A stretch of DNA of 36,518 nt, taken from positions 1-36,518 of the forward strand of contig CABSFC010000017.1 of assembly GCA_902476875.1 (NCBI GenBank), read 5' to 3'. This DNA comes from an uncultured Oscillibacter sp. (GTDB lineage Bacteria > Bacillota > Clostridia > Oscillospirales > Oscillospiraceae). The position numbers were made by a program, and so were the translations under genes. Below, in pieces: positions 1 through 6,974 of this stretch; position 1 is the first letter of the stretch; each line of letters begins with the position of its first letter. Under the pieces are notes generated by a model that saw nothing but the letters and a program-made list of their open reading frames with translations, was not told the DNA's origin and did not search any database.

Positions 1-30
1 CGGGCCGATTCCGGTCTTTGGATGTCGGGC

Positions 31-1599
31 TTATTCGTACTGGGCGCCGACGCCGTCCACCATGGCGTCGTAGGCGCGCTTGACCTTATCGTAGTTCTTG
101 TCGCGGTCCAGCGCCACGCCGCGGCCCACGCCGTCCACGACGCGGCCCACGCCGATCTCGTTCAGGCGCTTGTCGACCTCGGCCAACAGGGCGGGGGCGG
201 AGCCGGGGTCGGTGGAGCGTCCGTCGAAGATGATGTGGAGGAACACCCGGTCCAGCCCGTTGTCCCGCGCCATCTCGCAGATATTCAGGGGATAGTCGAT
301 GCAGCCGTGGGAGGACTTGTAGGTCAGATAGGCCAGCAGGTGCAGATTGGTGCCGTTCTTCTTGGCGTGCTCGATGGCCTGCAGGAAGATGGGGTTCTGC
401 TTGAAGCTGCCGTCCTTGACGGCGGCGTCCAGGCGGACGTCGTCCTGCATGACGCAGCGGCCCGCGCCCAGGTTGGAGTGGCCCGCCTCGGAGTTGCCGG
501 CCTTGCCAGCGCCCAGGCCCACGAACTCGCCGGAGGCGTGAAGCTTGCTCCAGGACTGCTCGGCCAGCAGGGAGTCCCAGTAGGGGGTGTCCGCCACGTG
601 GATGGCGTCGCCCTCGTCGCCGGTGCCCAGGCCCCAGCCGTCGCAGATGATCAGGAGCATCTTGCGGTCCTTGCCCCAGTCCTTGCCCTCGGCCAGAGAC
701 TTGCCGTCCATCTCGGCGGGCTGGGGGATGCCCATGACGTCCAGCACGGTGGGGGCCACGTCGCTGAGGGCACCGTCCCGCAGGGCGATGGGACTGGGGT
801 CGGCGGGGTCGATCATGATGAAGGGCACCAGGTTGGTGGTGTGGGCGCCGTCGGGCTTGCCGGCGGCGGTGTACAGCTTTTCGATGTTGCCGTGGTCGGC
901 GGTGATGGCCACCACGTAGCCCTTGGCCAGGGCGTCGTGGACCACCACGTCCAGATAGTGGCTGACGTGGCCGCAGGCCTCGATCTTGGCGGCGGTGTTG
1001 GAGGTGTGGCCGATGACGTCGCCGTTGGCGAAGTTGGTCAGCACGAAGTCGTACTTGCCCAGGGCCTCGGTCAGCTTCTCCGCCACGGTGGGCAGGGACA
1101 GCTCGGGCTTCTGGTCGTAGTCGATGCCCTTGGGGGAGGGGACGCACAGGTCGTCCTCGCCGGGGAAGGGATTGTTCTCGCCGCCGTTGAAGAAGAAGGT
1201 CACGTGGGCGAACTTCTCGCTCTCGGCGCAGTGGAACTGGCTCTTGCCGGCCTCGCTGAGGACCTGGGCCAGGGGCTTCACCACGTGGGAGGGGGCGAAA
1301 GCGATGGGCAGGTCCTTGAACTTGTCGTGGTACATGGTCATGATGACGAAGTCCAGGTCGTTCAGCTTCCGGCGCTCGGCCTTGTCGAAGCCCTCCTCGG
1401 TGAACATTTCGGTCAGCTCGATCTCCCGCTCGCCCCGGCGGCAGCAGAAGATGGCGGCGTCGCCATCGGAGATCTTGCCCACGGGCTTGCCGTCCTCCAC
1501 CAGGACCATGGGCTCCAGATGGTAGTCGTCCTGACCCAGCTCGTATGCTTTCTTCACGGCCTCCGCCAGCTGGGCGCCGCCGCGTTTGATATCAGACAT
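31..1599 (-). CDS. Circularly permuted cofactor-independent phosphoglycerate mutase-like enzyme
   Basis: A 522-residue protein with all parts of iPGM (interconverts 3- and 2-phosphoglycerate through a phosphoserine) in rotated order. Residues 1-300 match the second half of a normal iPGM: substrate Arg55/Arg58 (normally FRPDR), Lys129 in ESEKFAHVTFFF, metal ligands Asp194/His198 (GDVIGHT), Asp235-His236 (TADHGN), His253 (AHTTN), ending at the usual C-terminal IPQPAEMDGKSL. A short linker then leads into the usual N-terminus: IICDGWGLG (Asp320), nucleophile Ser370 in AGNSEAGHSNLGAG, His431, Arg461, Arg493 and Arg499, ending AYDAMVDGVG. The cut falls inside the transferase domain; the original ends are joined. 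One odd residue: the Asp of the normal FLDGRDTPP motif is Ser462. Length is close to normal (about 510). Start ATG 1599 has AGGAGG 8 nt upstream. Last gene of the HAD operon, 51 nt after the preceding one. Whether it is a true mutase or acts on another phosphate ester is unknown. Confidence 0.9.
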   Translation of the reverse strand: MSDIKRGGAQLAEAVKKAYELGQDDYHLEPMVLVEDGKPVGKISDGDAAIFCCRRGEREIELTEMFTEEGFDKAERRKLNDLDFVIMTMYHDKFKDLPIAFAPSHVVKPLAQVLSEAGKSQFHCAESEKFAHVTFFFNGGENNPFPGEDDLCVPSPKGIDYDQKPELSLPTVAEKLTEALGKYDFVLTNFANGDVIGHTSNTAAKIEACGHVSHYLDVVVHDALAKGYVVAITADHGNIEKLYTAAGKPDGAHTTNLVPFIMIDPADPSPIALRDGALSDVAPTVLDVMGIPQPAEMDGKSLAEGKDWGKDRKMLLIICDGWGLGTGDEGDAIHVADTPYWDSLLAEQSWSKLHASGEFVGLGAGKAGNSEAGHSNLGAGRCVMQDDVRLDAAVKDGSFKQNPIFLQAIEHAKKNGTNLHLLAYLTYKSSHGCIDYPLNICEMARDNGLDRVFLHIIFDGRSTDPGSAPALLAEVDKRLNEIGVGRVVDGVGRGVALDRDKNYDKVKRAYDAMVDGVGAQYE

Positions 1600-1650
1600 A
1601 GAAAATACCTCCTGTATAGAAATCATTGAAATTGCAAATTTGCAAAAAGG

Positions 1651-2427
1651 TCACTGCCCGTCGTCCGGGGCGATCAGCTTGTCGACAGCCACCTGGCCGC
1701 AAGCGGGGAAGATGTCCAGCAGCTGGGGGAAGGTATAGACCTTGCCGTCGGGCATGTTCTCCTCGGTGAGCTTCAGGGGCTTGTCTTTGTTGTACTGCAC
1801 GGTGACGGTCATGCCGAAGTCGCAGGCCTTGGCGCCCACGATATCGCGGTTCAGGTTGTCGCCCACATAGCAGCAGTTTTGGGGCTGGGCGCCCACTTCT
1901 TCCATGGCGTAGTAGTAGATGGCGGGGCCAGGCTTGCGGACGTAGGTGATGGAGGACTGCTGCACGGTCTTGAAGTAGGGCCGCAGGCCGTCGTTGTCCA
2001 GCCACTCGTCCACCTCCCGCTTGCCCACCAGGTCGCTGATGATGCCCAGCGTGTAGCCACGCTTGCACAGCTCCTTGACGGTCTCGGCACCGCCGGCCAC
2101 CACGGTGCGGCGGCCCTTGGTCTGGCGGTACTGGTAGGTCAGCTCGGCGGCGTTCTTCAAAATCAGCTCCTGATCCATGTCATAGGCCAGCCAGCGGGTC
2201 CAAAGGACCTCCTCGGGGGCCTCGCACATGAACTTCAGCGCCCACGCGCGGTACTTGTCGTAGCGCTTGTCGATGACCTCGTCGAACCACTTGCAGGGGT
2301 CGCCGGTCTCCACGCCGCAGAGCTGGGCGATCTTCGTCTTGGCGGCGGCCAGATAGGCGGGGTCCTCGTCGATGACGCGGAAGGTGCCGCCCAGGTCCAG
2401 GAAAATGTAGCGGATGTCGGTGTTCAT
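1651..2427 (-). CDS. HAD-superfamily hydrolase, tandem paralogue 4 (operon position 4)
   Basis: A 258-residue haloacid dehalogenase-superfamily protein with a small helical cap (about residues 20-95) after motif I. Nucleophile Asp11 lies in FLDLGGTF, so the usual acid/base Asp two residues on is Gly. Motif II Ser131 is in GIISDL, motif III Lys165 in VRKPGPAIY, motif IV Asp190/Asp195 in YVGDNLNRD. Some active family members such as E. coli YihX, a glucose-1-phosphate phosphatase, also carry DLG at motif I, so phosphatase activity remains possible. Clearly homologous along its length to the next two upstream genes (shared KGRR, YQYRQ, GDN..RD, TEEN). A C-terminal tail of about 15 residues is longer than in the paralogues. 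The start ATG has GGAGGT 12 nt upstream. Substrate unknown. Confidence 0.9.
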   Translation of the reverse strand: MNTDIRYIFLDLGGTFRVIDEDPAYLAAAKTKIAQLCGVETGDPCKWFDEVIDKRYDKYRAWALKFMCEAPEEVLWTRWLAYDMDQELILKNAAELTYQYRQTKGRRTVVAGGAETVKELCKRGYTLGIISDLVGKREVDEWLDNDGLRPYFKTVQQSSITYVRKPGPAIYYYAMEEVGAQPQNCCYVGDNLNRDIVGAKACDFGMTVTVQYNKDKPLKLTEENMPDGKVYTFPQLLDIFPACGQVAVDKLIAPDDGQ

Positions 2428-2490
2428 AGAAACATTTACCTCCAGAACGCAGGACGCGCCCGGGATACCCCGGACGTCCCGCGATTTGAT

Positions 2491-3228
2491 TTAATTCAGG
2501 GGCGGCAGCAGGTCCAGAATCTCCCGGAAGTCCTGGATGACCGCGTCGGGGCGGTTCTCCTCGGTGAACTCCACGGGGTGCTTCTTCTCCGGGGAGGAGA
2601 AGATGATGTTGCAGCCAACGCCCGCCTTCTTGGCGCCGGGGATGTCCCGCTTGATGTTGTCCGCCACGGACACGCAGTCCGCCAAATCCACGCCCATCTC
2701 GCCGGCGCAGAGCTGGTAGATCTCGCCGCAGGGCTTGCGCATGTGGCACGCGGAGGAGAGGATGACGGAGTCGAAGTACTGGTCCAGGCCGTCCTCCTCC
2801 AGCCAGTCGGGGACCTCGTTCTCACCGATCAGATTGGAGATGATGCCCAGCTTGTAGCCCCGTTCGTGGAGGCCCTTGATGACTTCCACGCCGCCGTCCA
2901 CAACGACGCGGCGGCCCTTGCACTGGCGGTACTGGAAGCTCAGCTCATGGCAGACCTGTCTGATGCGGGTCTGGTCATAGTCGGGCAGCAGCCACTTGCA
3001 CCACAGCTCTTCGTCGCCGGACTCCTTGAACTCGCCCAGAGCCCACTTGCGGTAGGGCTCGTAGCGCTCCTCGATCATCTGATAGAATTCCTCGTAGGGG
3101 ACGGGGGAACCGGCGATCTCCGCCAGCTTCCGGCGGGCGTGCCGCATGTAGGGCTCCTCCAGCAGGGCGATGCGCAACGTGCCGCCCAGGTCGAAGAATA
3201 CCGCTTTATAACGCTTGTTCTGATCCAT
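2491..3228 (-). CDS. HAD-superfamily hydrolase, tandem paralogue 3 (operon position 3)
   Basis: A 245-residue HAD-fold protein. Motif I is FFDLGGTL (Asp13, Gly at +2), motif II Ser131 in GIISNL, motif III Lys165 in MRKPCGEIY, motif IV Asp190/Asp195 in VADNIKRDIPG. The helical cap between motifs I and II carries the family pattern ERYEPYRKWAL and SFQYRQCKGRR. Start chosen at ATG 3228 because AAGGAGG sits 10 nt upstream; a longer frame exists but lacks a site. Its ribosome binding site overlaps the end of the upstream paralogue, so the two are probably translationally coupled. The closest relative in the window is the gene at 1651-2427. Substrate unknown; cytoplasmic. Confidence 0.9.
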   Translation of the reverse strand: MDQNKRYKAVFFDLGGTLRIALLEEPYMRHARRKLAEIAGSPVPYEEFYQMIEERYEPYRKWALGEFKESGDEELWCKWLLPDYDQTRIRQVCHELSFQYRQCKGRRVVVDGGVEVIKGLHERGYKLGIISNLIGENEVPDWLEEDGLDQYFDSVILSSACHMRKPCGEIYQLCAGEMGVDLADCVSVADNIKRDIPGAKKAGVGCNIIFSSPEKKHPVEFTEENRPDAVIQDFREILDLLPPLN

Positions 3229-3248
3229 GGATATGGGGCCTCCTTCTG

Positions 3249-3983
3249 TCAATTACGGGCGGGGAAGATGTCCAGCAGCTGGGACAGGGCGGTGATGACG
3301 TGGTCGGGCGTGAACTCCTTGCCGGTGGCGTGCTCGTTGTTCAGGGTGTCCGGCTCGTCGATGCGGATCATCATGCCGAAGCCGGCGGCCTGGGTGCCCT
3401 CCACGTCGCGGACCGGGTTGTCGCCCACATAGGCGCAGTTGGCCTCGGGGGTACCGATGCAGCGGCAGGCCAGGTGATAGATCTCGGGATCGGGCTTGCG
3501 CAGGCGGACCTTGGAGGACAGCAGGGTGGTCTTGAAGCACTGGGCCACGCCGGCCTCGGCCATCCAGTCGGGGATCTCGGTCTCGGTGACGGTGTTGGCG
3601 ATGATGCCCAGGGTGTAGCCCCGGGCGCACAGCTCCTTGATGGTGTCCACGGCGTCGGGACGGGCCACGCGGCGGCCGTCGTGGTCGCGCCACAGGCGGG
3701 TCAGACGGGCGGCGTTGGCGAAGACCATATTGGGCTCATAGTCAGGCAGCATGTACTGGGTCCACAGCTCGCCCTCGGAGGCGTCCAGCAGGGTGGTCTT
3801 GGACAGCTTGCGGTACTTCTTCCAGCGCTCTTCCAGCTTGGCAAACAGCTCGTCGTGGGTCTCCTTGGTCTGGATCAGCTCCATCAGGCCGGCCTCGGCC
3901 TGGTCGATGAACGCCTGGTCCTTCACCACTACGCGGAGGGTGTTGCCAACGTCAAAGAAAATGGTTTTGATCTCGGGGGTCAT
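3249..3983 (-). CDS. HAD-superfamily hydrolase, tandem paralogue 2, with altered motif II
   Basis: A 244-residue HAD-fold protein. Motif I is FFDVGNTL (Asp11, Gly at +2), motif III Lys163 in LRKPDPEIY, motif IV Asp188/Asp193 in YVGDNPVRD. Motif II reads GIIANT, so the phosphate-binding Ser/Thr seen in the other three copies is Ala129 here. The nucleophile, Lys and acidic residues remain, so this copy may have weakened or altered activity, or a role other than catalysis. Start ATG 3983 has AAGGAGG 8 nt upstream. It begins 35 nt after paralogue 1 and ends 20 nt before paralogue 3. The rest of the protein, including the C-terminal LLDIFP that it shares with the 1651-2427 copy, is intact. Confidence 0.9.
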   Translation of the reverse strand: MTPEIKTIFFDVGNTLRVVVKDQAFIDQAEAGLMELIQTKETHDELFAKLEERWKKYRKLSKTTLLDASEGELWTQYMLPDYEPNMVFANAARLTRLWRDHDGRRVARPDAVDTIKELCARGYTLGIIANTVTETEIPDWMAEAGVAQCFKTTLLSSKVRLRKPDPEIYHLACRCIGTPEANCAYVGDNPVRDVEGTQAAGFGMMIRIDEPDTLNNEHATGKEFTPDHVITALSQLLDIFPARN

Positions 3984-4018
3984 GATGATTTCCTCCTTAA
4001 TTATGTATCTCAATTTTG

Positions 4019-4774
4019 TTATGCTTCGTTATGGGAACGGATGATTCCGGGGATCTCGGCAAGGTCTTCGATCAGGACATCCGGCGCCAGGCCGGTGCCG
4101 GCGAAGGCGGTGTCCCGGTGGGCGATGGAGGGATTTCTGATCTGGATGCTCAGAGCCACGTTTGCGTTCCGGCAGCCGAGAACGTCCCGGGAGAGGGTGT
4201 CGCCCACATAGGCCATCTCCCCGCAGGGGACGCCGCACTCCGCTGCGGCCAGCTCAAAGATGGCGGGGTCGGGCTTGCGGATGCCCGCGGCGGCGGAGAC
4301 GACCAGGCAGGACATGTACGGAGCGATGCCGTAATCCTCCACCAGGCGGGGGACAAAGGAGGTGGAGATCATGTTGCTGATGATGCCCTGGACCATGCCC
4401 ATCTCATGCAGGGCCTCGATAGTCTCACGCATATGGGGCCGGGGCACGTTCCGCACCCGGGTGGCGTCGTACCGCCAGGAGAGCTCCTCCGCGACGGGGG
4501 CCAGCAGCGCCTCGTCGATCTGGAAGTCCTTTAAATAGAACTCGCTCCAGATGCGGGGGGCGGGCAGCTCCACCCGGGATTCCTCGGACCAGTGCTTGTA
4601 GGCTTCGGCGTTCTCATGGAGCAGCGGTGTCAGCGCCGCCGCGCCGATGGGGAGCGCGACGCCGCGTCCGGCCAGGATGTCCAGCACCCGCTGGGAGAAG
4701 CGGTCGGCCATCTCCTGGTCATGGTGGACCTCATGGAGTGTGCCGCCGACATCGAAAAGGACTGCGCGGATCAT
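4019..4774 (-). CDS. HAD-superfamily hydrolase, tandem paralogue 1 (first gene of operon)
   Basis: A 251-residue HAD-fold protein, the most divergent of the four. Motif I is LFDVGGTL (Asp8, Gly at +2), motif II Ser133 in GIISNM, motif III Lys167 in IRKPDPAIF, motif IV Asp192/Asp197 in YVGDTLSRD. It keeps the small helical cap and the same overall spacing. Start ATG 4774 follows GGAAAGGAGGG at 6-8 nt. It is the promoter-proximal gene of the five-gene operon, with a sigma-A promoter at 4879-4907 and a LacI-type operator between promoter and gene. The DLG/DVG motif I in all four copies suggests a shared, non-classical chemistry or a YihX-like sugar-phosphate phosphatase; the substrate cannot be told from sequence. 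Confidence 0.9.
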   Translation of the reverse strand: MIRAVLFDVGGTLHEVHHDQEMADRFSQRVLDILAGRGVALPIGAAALTPLLHENAEAYKHWSEESRVELPAPRIWSEFYLKDFQIDEALLAPVAEELSWRYDATRVRNVPRPHMRETIEALHEMGMVQGIISNMISTSFVPRLVEDYGIAPYMSCLVVSAAAGIRKPDPAIFELAAAECGVPCGEMAYVGDTLSRDVLGCRNANVALSIQIRNPSIAHRDTAFAGTGLAPDVLIEDLAEIPGIIRSHNEA

Positions 4775-4849
4775 AAACGTCCCTCCTTTCCGGGGGCACG
4801 GGGCGCGGGCTCTGCACAGTCCCGGCCTTACGACTCCCTGACGCAGTTT

Positions 4850-4861
4850 GTAAACGTTTGC
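4850..4861. promoter_or_regulatory. LacI-type operator O1 (GTAAACGTTTGC)
   Basis: Palindromic AAACGTTT core at 4852-4859, typical of LacI/CcpA-family operators (13 of 14 positions fit the cre pattern TGWAARCGYTWNCW). It lies about +13 to +20 of the predicted leftward start, suited to repression of the HAD operon. CcpA binding rather than the local regulator is an alternative. Confidence 0.75.
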
Positions 4862-4878
4862 GACCTTTCACAGGTTTT

Positions 4879-4907
4879 ATTCTAAATAAGTGGGGAGGAT
4901 TTGTCAA
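4879..4907 (-). promoter_or_regulatory. Sigma-A promoter of the HAD/mutase operon
   Basis: On the minus strand TTGACA (4907-4902), 17-bp spacer, TAGAAT (4884-4879). Predicted transcription start near 4872, about 100 nt before the first gene. The -35 matches consensus exactly. Confidence 0.85.
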
Positions 4908-4942
4908 TATGCCAAATGCCAAAGAGTAGGCGAGTTTTTCGT

Positions 4943-4996
4943 TTTTCTGCCCAAAAGCTTGAAAAAATCAGAATGTTATTGACATTGGGCAGAAAA
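4943..4996. repeat. Perfect 12-bp inverted repeat overlapping the lacI-family promoter
   Basis: TTTTCTGCCCAA at 4943-4954 and its exact complement TTGGGCAGAAAA at 4985-4996, 30 bp apart. The right arm lies between the -35 and -10 of the rightward promoter. A partial third copy, TTTTCTGCC, is at 5076-5084 beside operator O2. Too widely spaced for a terminator; possibly a site for a second regulator. Confidence 0.6.
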
Positions 4997-5007
4997 TCAT
5001 ATATTCT
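4979..5007 (+). promoter_or_regulatory. Sigma-A promoter of the LacI-family regulator gene
   Basis: TTGACA (4979-4984), 17-bp spacer, TATTCT (5002-5007). Predicted start near 5014. Operator O2 lies downstream, at about +50, which suggests autoregulation. Confidence 0.8.
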
Positions 5008-5061
5008 TTTATTAAACAGCCGAGGGGGCGTTTCGTGGTCGCCGGCTGCAAAAAATAAAAC

Positions 5062-5073
5062 GGAAACGTTTAC
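5062..5073. promoter_or_regulatory. LacI-type operator O2 (GGAAACGTTTAC)
   Basis: AAACGTTT core at 5064-5071 in the leader of the LacI-family gene, downstream of its predicted start site. Read on the other strand it is CGTAAACGTTTCC, close to O1. Likely an autoregulatory site. Confidence 0.75.
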
Positions 5074-5105
5074 GATTTTCTGCCTTGCAGAGAGGAAGAT
5101 ACGAT

Positions 5106-6110
5106 ATGAAAAGTGTGACCCTGAAGGACGTCGCGAAGGCCGCGGGCGTGTCCTATGCCACCGTTTCCCGCGCGCTGTCCGGCAGCCCGCAGATCGGCAG
5201 CGACACCCGGGAGCGCATCATCAAGCTCTGCGACGAGATGGGTTACACGACGAACTATGTCGCCCGCTCCATGGTCATGAAGAAGACGGACCTCATCGGC
5301 CTGGTGGTGCCCTCCATCGACAACCAGTTCATGTCCGAGCTGGCCTACTACGCGGAGATGAGCGCCCGGGCCCATGGCTATAACATCATGCTGTGCAACT
5401 CCGGTCCGGACCTGAAGCAGGAGAAGACGGTGGTCAAGCTGCTGCTGGGCCGCCAGGTGGACGGCATCCTGATCGTGCCCCAGGGCCCCAGGACCTATGA
5501 GAACATCCGGGCCTACACCGACCAGGTACCCACCGTGTTCCTCAGCGAAAACCTGCGGGACCAGCCCCAGAGCTATGTGGCCGTGGACAACAGCCGGGGC
5601 ACCTATATCGGCACCAAGTACCTCTACGACCTGGGCCACCGGGACATTTTGTACTTCGGCCGCCGCCACACCACCACCCACCAGCTCCGGGCGGAGGGCT
5701 ACATGAAGGCCTGCCAGGAGCTGGGCCTCCAGCAGCGGTTCTTCAACAGCGAGTTCTCCCGCTCCTCCATCAACAACGGCTATGAGATGGCGCGGGACCT
5801 GTTCTCCAGACCCATCGACTACAGCGCCATCTTCGCCTCCACGGACTCCAACGCCCTGGGCCTCCTGAAGGCGGCGGACGAGCTGCACATCGACATCCCC
5901 GGCCGCCTGAGTCTGATCGGCTTCGACAACATCCCCTCCACGGGGCTGCCCCGCATTGATCTGACCACCATCGAGCAGCCCAAGCGGGAGATGGCGGTCC
6001 AGGCGGTGGACATGCTGCGGGACAAGATCGAAAACGGCACCCAGGGCTATGTGCACCAGATCCTGATGCCAAGCCTCATTAAGCGCGGCACCTGCAGCGC
6101 CCTGGACTGA
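5106..6110 (+). CDS. LacI-family transcriptional regulator
   Basis: A 334-residue repressor-type protein, normal for the family. Residues 1-50 form the LacI helix-turn-helix (TLKDVAKAAGVSYATVSRAL), followed by the hinge region YVARSMVMKKT and a periplasmic-binding-protein-like effector domain (IGLVVPSIDNQF onward, about residues 58-330) that includes the GRLSLIGFDNIP segment. Start ATG 5106 follows AGAGGAAG by about 8 nt; an upstream in-frame TTG has no ribosome site. It is divergent from the HAD/mutase operon and 77 bp upstream of the PHP gene on the same strand, and is the obvious candidate for binding the four AAACGTTT operators. The effector is unknown; a sugar or sugar phosphate is usual for the family. 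Confidence 0.93.
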   Translation: MKSVTLKDVAKAAGVSYATVSRALSGSPQIGSDTRERIIKLCDEMGYTTNYVARSMVMKKTDLIGLVVPSIDNQFMSELAYYAEMSARAHGYNIMLCNSGPDLKQEKTVVKLLLGRQVDGILIVPQGPRTYENIRAYTDQVPTVFLSENLRDQPQSYVAVDNSRGTYIGTKYLYDLGHRDILYFGRRHTTTHQLRAEGYMKACQELGLQQRFFNSEFSRSSINNGYEMARDLFSRPIDYSAIFASTDSNALGLLKAADELHIDIPGRLSLIGFDNIPSTGLPRIDLTTIEQPKREMAVQAVDMLRDKIENGTQGYVHQILMPSLIKRGTCSALD

Positions 6111-6187
6111 GGGCCAACCAACATATCAGAAATCGGGATACCCGGCTTCGCGCCGGGTTCCTGTCACGAAAAGGGAGGAATCGCAGG

Positions 6188-6913
6188 ATGAATGGATATT
6201 TGTACGACCCCCACACCCATACCGCGGAGACCAGCCGGTGCGGCCATCTGCCCGCCGCCGAGGTGGTGGACCGCTATGTGGCGAAGGGCTTTTCCGGTCT
6301 GGTGGTCACGGACCACCTCCACCCGGAGTACCTGTCCCGCATCGACACCCGGCACGATTGGGACGCTGTCATGGACCACTACCTGTCCGGCTACCACGCG
6401 TCCAAGCGGCGGGGCGACGAGGTGGGCTTCGACGTCATCCTGGGCGCCGAACTGCGCTTCCCGGAGAACGACAACGACTATCTGGTCTACGGCATCGACG
6501 AACAGTGGCTCCGCTCCAACCCCTACATCTGCTGCATGAGCGCCCGGGAGTTCTACGCCAGGTATCACGACCAGGTCCTCATCATCCACGCCCACCCCTA
6601 CCGGGACGGCAACGCCACGGTGTTTGAGGACGCGGTGGACGGCTCCGAGATCATCAACAGCAACCCCCGCCACGAGAACCACAGCGACCGGGCGCTGGAC
6701 CTGTGCGTCCGCCATCCCGGCTTTTTCCGTCTGGCCGGGTCCGACACCCACCAGGCCGGGGACGAGGCCGGCGCGGGTGTGATCCTGCCGGAGCGGGTCG
6801 CGGACTCCTTCGCCTACAAGCGCATGATCGAGAGCCGCCGATTCCGGCTGTGGAGCCCCGGCTTCCAGTCCTTTGTGGACGCGGACGAGGCCCTGCGGAA
6901 GGAAGGCAAATAA
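6188..6913 (+). CDS. PHP-domain metal-dependent phosphoesterase
   Basis: A 241-residue PHP-fold protein. Metal-binding signatures in order: YDPHTHT near residues 7-12 (HxH), VTDHLH near 40, GAELRF near 87 (Glu), IIHAHPYRD near 137, and SDTHQ near 185. The family hydrolyses phosphate esters, for example histidinol phosphate, nucleotides and cyclic phosphates, using a trinuclear metal site. Start ATG follows GGGAGGAA. It lies 77 bp after the LacI-family gene and 61 bp before the PfkB kinase, likely one transcript. Nothing in this window supports a histidine-biosynthetic role; the context suggests phosphorylated-metabolite turnover under the LacI regulator. Exact substrate unknown. Confidence 0.85.
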   Translation: MNGYLYDPHTHTAETSRCGHLPAAEVVDRYVAKGFSGLVVTDHLHPEYLSRIDTRHDWDAVMDHYLSGYHASKRRGDEVGFDVILGAELRFPENDNDYLVYGIDEQWLRSNPYICCMSAREFYARYHDQVLIIHAHPYRDGNATVFEDAVDGSEIINSNPRHENHSDRALDLCVRHPGFFRLAGSDTHQAGDEAGAGVILPERVADSFAYKRMIESRRFRLWSPGFQSFVDADEALRKEGK

Positions 6914-6974
6914 CAGAATTTCCCCATGCATCAACTATAAAGCGCCCGCCGGGCGCAAGGAGGTTCATTATCAT

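Larger units (their letters stand above)
4775..5105. promoter_or_regulatory. Divergent control region between the HAD/mutase operon and the LacI-family gene
   Basis: A 331-bp AT-richer stretch with no gene. It carries two back-to-back sigma-A promoters (leftward 4879-4907, rightward 4979-5007), two AAACGTTT-centred operators (4850-4861 and 5062-5073), and a perfect 12-bp inverted repeat (4943-4954 and 4985-4996). This is the layout expected for a regulator that controls both itself and the divergent operon. Confidence 0.85.

Noticed and set aside
22..1629. A 535-codon open frame opposite the permuted mutase gene
   Set aside because: Composition is Gly/Val/Ala/His-biased, typical of antisense frames in GC-rich genes; the opposite strand encodes a recognisable enzyme with a ribosome site.
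6140..6158. Hairpin ACCCGGC / GCCGGGT between the LacI-family and PHP genes
   Set aside because: Only 7 bp and no T run, so I do not call it a terminator; the genes are more likely co-transcribed.
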